Part shown: one piece after another, positions 36,936 to 44,124 of the stretch
Layout of the letters: every line of letters starts with the position of its first letter
How positions within the stretch are numbered: position 1 is the stretch's first letter
Virus record (IMG/VR): IMGVR_UViG_3300048091_000070
Span: 1-44,124 of that record
Reading direction: 5' to 3' (one strand)
DNA from: a virus
Length of the DNA stretch: 44,124 nt
Translations under genes and position numbers: made by a program
The notes under the pieces: model-generated
What the model saw: the letters and a program-made list of their open reading frames with translations, nothing else
What the model was told of the DNA's origin: nothing
The model's database searches: none

Positions 36936-38562
36936 GACGCGCAAGCGCCTCCGAGACGACTTCGCTTACTACTGCGAGCACTGCGTAAAGATCAGAACCA
37001 AAGAGGGCACCATTGCCCCTCTGATCCTCAATCGAGTGCAGAGACGCTTCGTTGAGCGCATCACTGACCAGCTGCTCCGCACCGGCAAGGTGCGCTTCGT
37101 GGTCGTGAAGGCCCGACAGCAGGGACTTAGCACCGTTATCTCCGCTTGGCAGTATTGGTGGCTTAGCCAGCGCAAGGCCCAGAAGGGTCTCGTTATGGCC
37201 CACGTTGCCGAGAGCACCACGACGCTCTTCGACATGTACCACCGCATTCACTCCAACGTCCCCAAGATTGTCCAGCCGTCCACGAAGTACTCTTCGCGCA
37301 CTGAGTTGGTGTTCTCTGAGTTGGATAGCGCATTGCGCGTAGCTACGGCGGGCGGCAAAGGCGTTGCTCGCGGCGAAATGCTCAACGTTGTGCATCTGTC
37401 TGAGGTGGCCTTCTGGCCCGACACGTTCGCGCAAACCAACTTCAACGGTCTCATTCAGGCCGTGCCCGACAAGCCAGGTACAGCTGCGTTCCTTGAGAGC
37501 ACAGCTAACGGCATGACCGGCGTTTTCTACGAGCAGTACAAGGTGGCTAAGAGCGGCGAGAGCGGCTACGAGCTGTTCTTCAGCGCTTGGGTTGAATCCG
37601 ACGATTACCGGGACGACAGCGTGCCCGCAAACTTCGTGCGTGTCCCTGAAGAGGACGCCGTAGTTGAGTTAGCTAAGCGGCTGTATGGCATCGACGTTGA
37701 CAACGAGCAGCTATGGTGGCGCAGGCGCAAGATTGCGCTCAACGGCGCCGACATGTTCAAGCAGGAATACCCACTGACGCCTGAAGAGGCTTTCATCTCG
37801 ACCGGCCGCCCTATCTTCAACCCCGACTACATCGTTGAGCGACTGAAGACTCCTAAGACACCTATCAAGACGATGGCTGTTGAGGAAGTCTACGACCACG
37901 ATACCGGAAAGCGACTACCGCTACGCAAGCTTCGTGAGCACCCCCGTGGTGAACTGAAGATGTACCGAGAGCGCGACGAGAAAGAAACGTACACCATCGG
38001 CGCCGACGTTGGCATGGGGCTTAGAGCAGGCGTCAAAGGGCGCCCGTCTGATCCCTCTGTTGCGCAGGTGCTAGATAGCCAGCTGCGCCAAGTCGCGGTG
38101 TGGCGCGGCACAGTGCATCCTGATGTCTTCGCGGACATATTGGTCGCCATTGGGTACTATTTCAACGAGGCGCTTTTGGTGCCAGAACGTAACAATCACG
38201 GGCTAGTCACCTGTGTGGAGTTGCGGGACCAACAGTACCCCAACCTGTATCTCGACGTGACCGAGGGCACCATTGAGCCCGACAAGGAGACGCTGAACAT
38301 CGGCGTATTCACGAGCGAGAAGACCAAGCCGCTGATGATCGACAAGTTGCGCGCATTCGACCGCAACAAAGAAATCGAAATCAACGACAAACAGACGCTC
38401 GAAGAGATGCTGACCTTTGTGGTCACCGAGAGCGGCAAGATGGAAGCCGAAGGCGGCGCACACGACGACTGTGTGATGAGCCTCGCGCTAGCTGCCTACG
38501 CCAGCGATGGCAAATGGGAAGCCATCACCGTCACCGACGAATTTTACACACAAGCAATTTAG
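36910..38562 (+). CDS. terL: Large terminase subunit
   Basis: 550 residues. The ATPase has a Walker A variant VVVKARQQGLST (64-75) and Walker B LNVVHLSEVAFW (158-169). FLESTANGMTGVFYEQY follows the coupling motif. The RNase H-like nuclease has TIGADVGMGLRAG, VPERNNHG and HDDCVMSLALAAY as its acidic sites. It pumps DNA into the prohead and cuts it. The type is common in podoviruses with SU10-like capsids and is not the T7 gp19 type. Confidence 0.95.
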   Translation: MAMTPKQIETRKRLRDDFAYYCEHCVKIRTKEGTIAPLILNRVQRRFVERITDQLLRTGKVRFVVVKARQQGLSTVISAWQYWWLSQRKAQKGLVMAHVAESTTTLFDMYHRIHSNVPKIVQPSTKYSSRTELVFSELDSALRVATAGGKGVARGEMLNVVHLSEVAFWPDTFAQTNFNGLIQAVPDKPGTAAFLESTANGMTGVFYEQYKVAKSGESGYELFFSAWVESDDYRDDSVPANFVRVPEEDAVVELAKRLYGIDVDNEQLWWRRRKIALNGADMFKQEYPLTPEEAFISTGRPIFNPDYIVERLKTPKTPIKTMAVEEVYDHDTGKRLPLRKLREHPRGELKMYRERDEKETYTIGADVGMGLRAGVKGRPSDPSVAQVLDSQLRQVAVWRGTVHPDVFADILVAIGYYFNEALLVPERNNHGLVTCVELRDQQYPNLYLDVTEGTIEPDKETLNIGVFTSEKTKPLMIDKLRAFDRNKEIEINDKQTLEEMLTFVVTESGKMEAEGGAHDDCVMSLALAAYASDGKWEAITVTDEFYTQAI

Positions 38563-38574
38563 TTTTGAGGACGT

Positions 38575-40653
38575 ATGGCTAAAGGCCAACTGACGGACGA
38601 CGACATTTTAGCCCGCGTCCTGATGAAATCAAAAGACGCCGTGGGCTGGGCACAGGAGAAGCTGAGCATCGAGCGCGAGCGCGTTGCTAAGTACCTGAAC
38701 GGCGAATGGCCCAAGCGTAACTCTGAAGGCTCTTCTAGCTTCACTTCGCAGGACGTTTACGACAGCGTTAAGATGCAGCAGGCGCAGCTGCTTGAGGTAT
38801 TCGCTACCGGCGACCATATCGCCAAGTTCGATCCCGACAATCAGATGAGCGTGCAGGACTGCTTGGTAGCTACCGAGTACGCATCTTACGCCATCTTCCG
38901 CAAGAACAACGGCTATCAGATTTTCTCTGACACCGTCTACAACGGCCTCACAGCCCGCGCAGGTGTGGCTAAGGTCTATTGGGAAGAGAAGTACGAATAC
39001 ACCGAAGAGAACTTCGGGCCCATTGACGAAGCCACTGCTTACGGCATCGCCGCACAGGACGATGTTGACGAGTTCGACGCTACGCAGGACCCCATGACGG
39101 GGACCTACAGCGGCACTCTGATCCGCAAGGTGGATTGCAGCTGCGTTGCCATCGACGTTCTGATGCCGGAAGAGTTCCTAATCGAACCTCTGGCCCGATG
39201 CATCGAGAACGCTAGCTATTGCGGCCACCGCACGCCGAAGACGCGAGCGGACCTGATCGACATGGGCTATGACAAGAAGCTCGTGATGGGGCTTCCAGCC
39301 GACGACGCCAAGGAGCTTCTGTTCTCCCCGGAAGTCTTAGCTAGGACTGGCCCCACCAAGGCGGCAGAGACCTACGACAGCCCTATTCAGTCTGAGATGG
39401 ACTACCTCGTGTACTACGAGAGCTACGTCCGCATGAAGATTGACAAGGCGAAGGGCGTCCGTCTCTACAAGGTCTGCCACGCTGGCGACAAGCTGCTCGA
39501 TGAGCCGCAGGAGGTCGATAAGGCCCCCTTCATTGCTTACGTCCCGCTGCCCGTTCCTGGTGTCTTCTACGGTGACAACTTCGCTGCCCGTGTAGTGCCC
39601 GTGCAGAACGCAAAGACCGTGCTCATGCGCGGCGTGCTGGATCACACTGCCATCACCACGAACCCGCGCTATGCGGTCGTCAATGGTGGCCTGATGAATC
39701 CGCGCGAGCTGCTCGACAACCGCCTTGGCGGCATCGTGAACGTTCGGCGCCCTGACAGCGTTACGGCTCTCCCGCAGGCTAACCTGAACCCGTACATCTA
39801 TCAGACGCTCCAGCTGCTCGACACTTCTAACGAGAAGTCCACGGGCATCTCTGCTCTATCGCAGGGTCTCAACAAGGACGCCATTAGCACCCAGAACTCT
39901 CAGGGGCTGGTGGACAACATGATGAAGGCAAGCGGACAGCGAGCTAAGATTATGGCCCGCAACTTCGCCAACAACTTCCTCGTGCCCCTGATGATTGAAG
40001 TCATCCGGCTGGCCATCCTGCACGTCAAGCAACCAGAGTTCATTGAGGTTGCTGGGTCTCCGCTTCAGTGCAACGTCCATCAGTGGACCGACCGCAAGAC
40101 TTGCACCGTTAGCCAGCACTTGGGCTACGGCGAGAAGGACATGGCGGCGGCTGAGCTTGGACAGGGTTATCAGATGCTGGCTAAGGACCCGGCGCTTGGC
40201 AACATGTTCGGCCCGCAGCAGCGTTATCAGATGCTGTCGGACATCGCGAAGCTGAAGAGCTTCACGCGCTGGCCCGCGTATCTCGATCCGAATGCACCGC
40301 CTCCGCAGCCGCAGCCTGATCCTATCAAGGTTGAGGAAGTGAAGGCCAAGCAGACGGTCGCACAGGCAGCTGTCATGACCGCGCAGAGCGCACAGGCCAA
40401 GGAACAGCGTCTTGTTATGGAGGGTCAGCAGAAGAATGATCTGAAGCGTCACGACCTGACGATGAAGATTCTCGACCACGACCGGACCAACAACCGGCAG
40501 GACGCTGACACGGCGCACCGTATCATCCATGACGAGGCTGAGCTTGAGCTTCAAAAGGCGCAGACGGCCCTTCAGGCCCACAACGCTCACGAGGACCGAA
40601 CGGTAGCTATTCAAGCGCAGAAGACGAAAGCTAATGGATCAAAACCAAACTAG
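38575..40653 (+). CDS. Portal protein
   Basis: 692 residues, the largest virion gene. The start region (AVGWAQEKLSIERERVAKYL, GEWPKRNSEGSSSFTSQDV, YDSVKMQQAQLLEVFATGD) is the classic beginning of P22/Bcep22-like portals. Later YVPLPVPGVFYGDNFAARVV, QNAKTVLMRGVLDHTAI and GISALSQGLNKDAISTQNSQ are wing and stem parts. A C-terminal Gln/Ala-rich helix (VKAKQTVAQAAVMTAQSAQA) forms the barrel. It makes the 12-fold ring at one vertex. The next gene starts within its last 20 bases. Confidence 0.9.
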   Translation: MAKGQLTDDDILARVLMKSKDAVGWAQEKLSIERERVAKYLNGEWPKRNSEGSSSFTSQDVYDSVKMQQAQLLEVFATGDHIAKFDPDNQMSVQDCLVATEYASYAIFRKNNGYQIFSDTVYNGLTARAGVAKVYWEEKYEYTEENFGPIDEATAYGIAAQDDVDEFDATQDPMTGTYSGTLIRKVDCSCVAIDVLMPEEFLIEPLARCIENASYCGHRTPKTRADLIDMGYDKKLVMGLPADDAKELLFSPEVLARTGPTKAAETYDSPIQSEMDYLVYYESYVRMKIDKAKGVRLYKVCHAGDKLLDEPQEVDKAPFIAYVPLPVPGVFYGDNFAARVVPVQNAKTVLMRGVLDHTAITTNPRYAVVNGGLMNPRELLDNRLGGIVNVRRPDSVTALPQANLNPYIYQTLQLLDTSNEKSTGISALSQGLNKDAISTQNSQGLVDNMMKASGQRAKIMARNFANNFLVPLMIEVIRLAILHVKQPEFIEVAGSPLQCNVHQWTDRKTCTVSQHLGYGEKDMAAAELGQGYQMLAKDPALGNMFGPQQRYQMLSDIAKLKSFTRWPAYLDPNAPPPQPQPDPIKVEEVKAKQTVAQAAVMTAQSAQAKEQRLVMEGQQKNDLKRHDLTMKILDHDRTNNRQDADTAHRIIHDEAELELQKAQTALQAHNAHEDRTVAIQAQKTKANGSKPN

Positions 40654-41332
40654 CGCACTAAAGGCGGCTCTGGAAAGGGCCGCCGCTACCATGCGTAACT
40701 CAGGCTCGAACGTAGGTTCTGGCTCGGGGCTCTTTGCCCCTATGGACTTCGGTGGGCCCGGGATGTTCAACCCGACGCCCATGGCTAGCCAAGGCCAGCC
40801 AGGTATGCAGCCGACACCGGCCGCGCAGGTAGCTAACCGCTTCGGCGGGATGCAGCCTCCGTCACCGATGCCGGACCCTGCGCAACAGGTGGCCGCGCGC
40901 TTCCCTCAGACCATGGCGCAGGCTCCAGCCCCTGCGCAGGCCCCACAGGCGCCTAGTGTGCCTGTTCCCTCTCCCCGGCCTGCGCAAGCTCCACAGCCTC
41001 AACCACAGATGGGATTCTTCCAGCGTAACGCTGCGATGATGCGCGACCCGGCAACGGGCGAGCTAATCGACCCGCAGGGCGCAGCTAGAGCGCAAGCCTC
41101 CATGCCCTCCCACGGGACCGGCACTTGGGGCTCTAAGGGCATCCTGCCCAGCGTCATGAACCTCATAGGCGCAGGCACGGGAGCCCCCGGCACTAACGCC
41201 AACGGCTCCATCCAAGGCGCCTATGGCCCAACGTCAGTCGGGGGCGCTCCGCTTCAGCAGGTGCCGCAGCAGCAAGACCAAGGCGGCCTGATCCAGAGGA
41301 TGCTGGGCTACCTCGGAAGCAAACAGAGCTAA
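40634..41332 (+). CDS. Pro/Gln-rich virion or assembly protein
   Basis: 232 residues of low complexity: MFNPTPMASQGQPGMQPTPA, repeated PAPAQAPQAPSVPVPSP, then FFQRNAAMMRDPATGELID and a short helical end (GGLIQRMLGYLGSKQ). It sits between portal and scaffold genes. Such disordered proteins may help portal incorporation. No family recognised. Confidence 0.6.
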   Translation: MDQNQTSALKAALERAAATMRNSGSNVGSGSGLFAPMDFGGPGMFNPTPMASQGQPGMQPTPAAQVANRFGGMQPPSPMPDPAQQVAARFPQTMAQAPAPAQAPQAPSVPVPSPRPAQAPQPQPQMGFFQRNAAMMRDPATGELIDPQGAARAQASMPSHGTGTWGSKGILPSVMNLIGAGTGAPGTNANGSIQGAYGPTSVGGAPLQQVPQQQDQGGLIQRMLGYLGSKQS

Positions 41333-41335
41333 CAC

Positions 41336-41602
41336 TTGAACGACGACACCGTAATTACCCTCGGGGAGTTCTGCAAAGGACTCCTCGGGGACGAGCGCTT
41401 CCAAGCGCTTATCCAGCTATTCGGACAGCAGATGGCTGCCGACATGCTCAGCACACTGCCCCACGAAGCAAAGAAACGTGAGGGCATCCACGCTGCCTAC
41501 TCGGGCTTTACCGAGTTCACCGGCCTCATGAGCAAATTTGCTGAGGCTGCCGAGACCCTAGCTAAACAGCGGGCTCTCGCACACGACCCACTTACTGACT
41601 GA
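41336..41602 (+). CDS. 88-residue helical protein, unknown
   Basis: Starts at TTG 41336, three bases after the previous stop. Helices: DTVITLGEFCKGLLGDERFQ, ALIQLFGQQMAADMLSTLPH and a C-terminal KFAEAAETLAKQRALAHDP. A small assembly protein is likely from its place before the scaffold; a start further in is possible. Confidence 0.55.
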   Translation: MNDDTVITLGEFCKGLLGDERFQALIQLFGQQMAADMLSTLPHEAKKREGIHAAYSGFTEFTGLMSKFAEAAETLAKQRALAHDPLTD

Positions 41603-41619
41603 CAGAGCTAACTATCCTT

Positions 41620-42642
41620 ATGGACGTTACTGAAGATTTTGAAGACAACGGAGTTGATGCCTTTCTGAAACTCTTGGACGCTGAGAAGCCATCCGAAGAA
41701 GAGCACAAAGAGGGCGAGACCGAAGAGGCGGAAGCCTCGGAGGACACGGAAGCTGATACCGACGCTAACGAGAACGACGGTGAATCTGAGGACGGCGAGA
41801 GCTCATCCGAAGACACTGAAGAGACCGAAGGCGAAGCTGAAGAGACCAAGGCGAAGAAGTACGCCGACGATGAGGGAACATACGTCAAGGTCAAAGTAGG
41901 TGAGGAAGAGCACGAGGTTGCCGTAAAAGACCTCAAGCGTTTGTTTGGCCAAGAGGCCAGCCTGACGAAGAAATCCCAAGAAGTCGCTGAGCGCACCAAA
42001 GTCGCTGAGCTGTCGCAGGCCAAGAGCCTCGCTGCACTCGACGTTATGGTCAAGCGTGCGCAGGAAGCAGCTAACCCCTATCGGAACGTGAATTGGGCAT
42101 CCTTGATGAAGGACCCCACCGTTTCCGCTGAGGACGTTGGCGCCCTGCAAGAAGCAGCGCGGGCTGCGTTTGAGAACGAAACGTTCCTTACGACCCAGCT
42201 CGACGGCTTCATGCAAGAGGTACAGGCACAGCAGCATGCCGCACAGGCGGAAGCAGCTAAGGCTTGTATCCAAGCGCTCACTGACGACAAGTCGCCAACT
42301 TACATCAAGGGTTGGGATCAGAAGCTTTACGACGACATGCGTTCGTTCGCTGTCAGCGTCGGAGCTAACAAAGACATGGTCAACAGCCTCGCTGATCCGG
42401 CCGCGCTCAAGCTGATCCACATGGCCATGCAGTTCCACAAGGGACAGCAGAAGGTTGTGACGCAGAAGGTCAACAAGGCTCCAAAGAAGATTGTGAAGTC
42501 CTCGACCACCTCGACACAGCCTAGCCAGGACACCAACCGCGCTGTCGGCCGCCAGAAGGCCGTAGCTAACCAGAAGAAGGCCGGGGGCTCGATGAAAGCC
42601 ACTGAGGACGCCTTCATGTCGCTGTTTGGCGGCGACAAATAA
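41620..42642 (+). CDS. Scaffolding protein
   Basis: 340 residues. The first 75 are extremely acidic (EEHKEGETEEAEASEDTE, ESEDGESSSEDTEETEGEA). A folded domain follows (GTYVKVKVGEEEHEVAVKDL, KRLFGQEASLTKKSQEVAER), then a long helical middle and a basic C-terminus (NKAPKKIVKSSTTS, GRQKAVANQKKAGGSMK). Acidic N-terminus, helical core and basic capsid-binding end directly before the major capsid gene are the hallmarks of a podovirus scaffold. Confidence 0.85.
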   Translation: MDVTEDFEDNGVDAFLKLLDAEKPSEEEHKEGETEEAEASEDTEADTDANENDGESEDGESSSEDTEETEGEAEETKAKKYADDEGTYVKVKVGEEEHEVAVKDLKRLFGQEASLTKKSQEVAERTKVAELSQAKSLAALDVMVKRAQEAANPYRNVNWASLMKDPTVSAEDVGALQEAARAAFENETFLTTQLDGFMQEVQAQQHAAQAEAAKACIQALTDDKSPTYIKGWDQKLYDDMRSFAVSVGANKDMVNSLADPAALKLIHMAMQFHKGQQKVVTQKVNKAPKKIVKSSTTSTQPSQDTNRAVGRQKAVANQKKAGGSMKATEDAFMSLFGGDK

Positions 42643-42684
42643 TCTCGCACTACTAATTAGTTTCAGAAAGACACTTTACTTACT

Positions 42685-43587
42685 ATGGCTACTTTCCAGA
42701 CCTACACCGAAGTCGGCATCAAAGAGAACATCTCCGACATCATCACCAACATCTCCCCGCGTAAGACCCCGTTCCTGTCGAGCATCGGCAACGAGAAAAT
42801 CCACCAGCCGCTGTTCCAGTGGCAGGAAGACTCGCTGCGCTCCGTGCAGGGCACTGCGGCTGCGGCTAACGAAGGCGCCGATCCGGCTGACATCACTGTG
42901 GCCCCCACGGTCATGCGCAGCAACCAGTCTCAGATTTTCGTTGAGGCGGTCAAGGTTGCCGGTACCGTGCAGTCTACGCTTGCCTATGGTCGCGCGAAAG
43001 AACTCGCTTACCAGATGAGCAAGTCTTCGGCGGCCCTCAAGCGCGACCTTGAGAACGCCTATGTCGGTACCGGGCAGGCCGGTAACGTCGGTTCGGCTTC
43101 GTCCTCGACCGCCCGCCTGATGGTTGGCGCACAGGCGCAGATTGCTGCGGCTAACACTGTGGCCCTCGGTGCCGCTGTGGCTCTGAATGAGTCCGCGCTC
43201 CTCACGCAGCTGGGCGTTGCGTACAATGCCGGTGCGGACCCGACCCGCATTATGATCACCCCGTCCAACTCGATTATCATTGCGGCGTTCGCTGCGGCCT
43301 CCGGTCGCTTCCGGACCTTCTCCGGTGGCAAGTCGAATGACATCGTCAACACGGTCAACCTGTACGTCTCGCCGTTCGGTGAGCAGAAGGTTGAGCTGAA
43401 CCGCTTCCTCAAGGCGAAGAACACGCTGATCTATGAACCGGAGCAGTGGTCGCAGATCACCTTCCGTCCGTGGACCCGCGAGACGCTGGCTAAGACCGGC
43501 GACGCTGAGAAGCAGATGATCATCGGTGAGTTCAGCCTGAAGCATAAGAACTTCTTGGCTTCGGCTCAGATCAACGACAACACCTAA
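42685..43587 (+). CDS. Major capsid protein (DUF5309/SU10-like)
   Basis: 300 residues. The start FQTYTEVGIKENISDIITNI, SPRKTPFLSSIGNEKIHQPL and later RTFSGGKSNDIVNTVNLYVS, VELNRFLKAKNTLIYEPEQW match the DUF5309 capsid family known from SU10-type podoviruses, an HK97-fold group. It uses favoured codons more regularly than its neighbours, as expected for the most abundant protein. A strong terminator follows 27 bases after the stop. Confidence 0.85.
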   Translation: MATFQTYTEVGIKENISDIITNISPRKTPFLSSIGNEKIHQPLFQWQEDSLRSVQGTAAAANEGADPADITVAPTVMRSNQSQIFVEAVKVAGTVQSTLAYGRAKELAYQMSKSSAALKRDLENAYVGTGQAGNVGSASSSTARLMVGAQAQIAAANTVALGAAVALNESALLTQLGVAYNAGADPTRIMITPSNSIIIAAFAAASGRFRTFSGGKSNDIVNTVNLYVSPFGEQKVELNRFLKAKNTLIYEPEQWSQITFRPWTRETLAKTGDAEKQMIIGEFSLKHKNFLASAQINDNT

Positions 43588-43614
43588 TCTAACCTTTTCC
43601 TCTAGCTAGGATAC

Positions 43615-43653
43615 GAGGGGTGCCCCGCGACGGCGGGCCCCCTCACTTTTTTT
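43615..43653 (+). terminator. Intrinsic terminator after the capsid gene
   Basis: GAGGGG-T-GCCC-C-GC pairs with GCGGGCCCCCTC (43633-43644) with two small bulges and a GACG loop, followed by TTTTTTT (43647-43653). It ends right before the next ATG, so downstream genes must be expressed by partial read-through. It separates abundant capsid mRNA from adaptor and tail genes. Confidence 0.8.
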
Positions 43654-43980
43654 ATGTCTAACGAGACCTTCTACGAAGAGCCGCAGCTGATCAACTCGCT
43701 CGTCTCATTCGACCAAGATGTAGATGGCAAGAACCTCTACATCAACCAGACCCAAGAAATCACTGACGACTTCTTGCAGGCGCAAGCCGACAAACGGCTA
43801 GCTAGCACCAACGAACGCGCCAGCGACTTCTACGAAGTGGCGTCAATCCCCATCGCGGTCGTTGACCACCTCCTGACCCACTACGGCTTTGACGTGATGA
43901 CCGCTCCCGTCCGCGACACTCTGCGGATGCTGAAGCAGCTTGAACTGGATCAGTTCTTGTCAACACAGAAGCGCATCTAA
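43654..43980 (+). CDS. Small head-completion protein, unknown
   Basis: 108 residues, between capsid and adaptor genes. Helical: DFLQAQADKRLASTNERASD, FYEVASIPIAVVDHLLTHYG, VRDTLRMLKQLELDQFLSTQ. The position fits a head-completion or adaptor-associated protein. The ATG follows the terminator's T-run directly, and I see no ribosome site in front of it. Confidence 0.65.
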   Translation: MSNETFYEEPQLINSLVSFDQDVDGKNLYINQTQEITDDFLQAQADKRLASTNERASDFYEVASIPIAVVDHLLTHYGFDVMTAPVRDTLRMLKQLELDQFLSTQKRI

Positions 43981-44087
43981 CGCAGCGGGGTTCGCCTTGA
44001 ACAACCCATTGAGTGGGGCGGCACCCTAACGGGCCAAAGCCACAAATGTTGCCCGGCGCACGTCGCCTATTCCCCAAGGATAACTAA

Positions 44088-44124
44088 GTGAACCTCTCCC
44101 AGCTGACTCGCCAGTTTTTGGCTT
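44088..44124 (+). CDS. Head-tail adaptor protein, N-terminal part (cut by window end)
   Basis: GTG 44088 follows AAGGATAACTAA, a good ribosome site, and starts MNLSQLTRQFLA before the window ends. N-terminal Leu-rich helix start, place after the capsid and head-completion genes, and the matching C-terminal piece at the left edge identify it as the adaptor. The 107 bases before it (43981-44087) hold no gene I can support. Confidence 0.6.
   Translation, partial: MNLSQLTRQFLA

Noticed and set aside
43981-44091. Read-through extension of the 108-residue protein (open frame after its TAA)
   Set aside because: The open stretch of about 35 codons has no start codon and no pattern; nothing suggests stop suppression.

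Overview
The window looks like nearly the whole genome of a temperate, short-tailed (podovirus-type) phage. The host is probably a Gram-negative, moderately GC-rich proteobacterium, perhaps an alphaproteobacterium; that guess rests only on composition and on the tRNA-Thr fragment at the presumed attachment site. The first and last bases both fall in the same head-tail adaptor gene, so the window is close to a complete circle cut inside that gene.

The layout is two transcription arms. The rightward (+) arm runs from about 28.67 kb to the right edge and continues from base 1 to 4.8 kb. In order it carries: tail fibre/collar protein, tail hub, small tail genes, three ejection-type internal proteins, small and large terminase, portal, scaffold, major capsid protein, adaptor, a second repeat-bearing tail fibre, lysis genes and an SGNH-esterase virion protein. 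The leftward (-) arm runs from 27.6 kb down to 4.96 kb. It carries a MoxR-like AAA+ ATPase and its partner, many very small genes, a sigma-like protein, a lysogeny module (winged helix, CxxC protein, tyrosine integrase, attP), a single-subunit T7-like RNA polymerase, and the T7-like replication set (SSB, endonuclease I, primase-helicase, DNA polymerase, 5' exonuclease). It then carries nucleotide and RNA enzymes (HAD nucleotidase, DUF5664 protein, RNA ligase), and ends in a TerB/TerC membrane module. The arms converge on a bidirectional terminator at about 4.83 kb and diverge from a gene-free control region of about 1 kb (27.6-28.5 kb) that ends in a tRNA-Asn gene.

Most leftward genes are packed with ATGA, GTGA, TGATG or TAATG overlaps. 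Many are under 60 codons, and several encode 26-37 residue single-helix membrane peptides.

The most interesting signals are these. (1) A phage-borne TerB + TerC module sits with three membrane micropeptides, a zincin-like protein and a folded 219-base leader in front of terC. (2) A repeated operator-like word, TGG(A/C)AACCTA, overlaps candidate sigma-70 promoters in front of the RNA polymerase, the AAA+ partner and other leftward genes. This suggests lysogeny is kept by shutting off the phage's own RNA polymerase. (3) An integrase abuts a tRNA-Thr(TGT) 3'-end attP inside a phage with T7-like replication and a non-T7 virion. (4) A MoxR-like ATPase/partner pair is the first operon read leftward.
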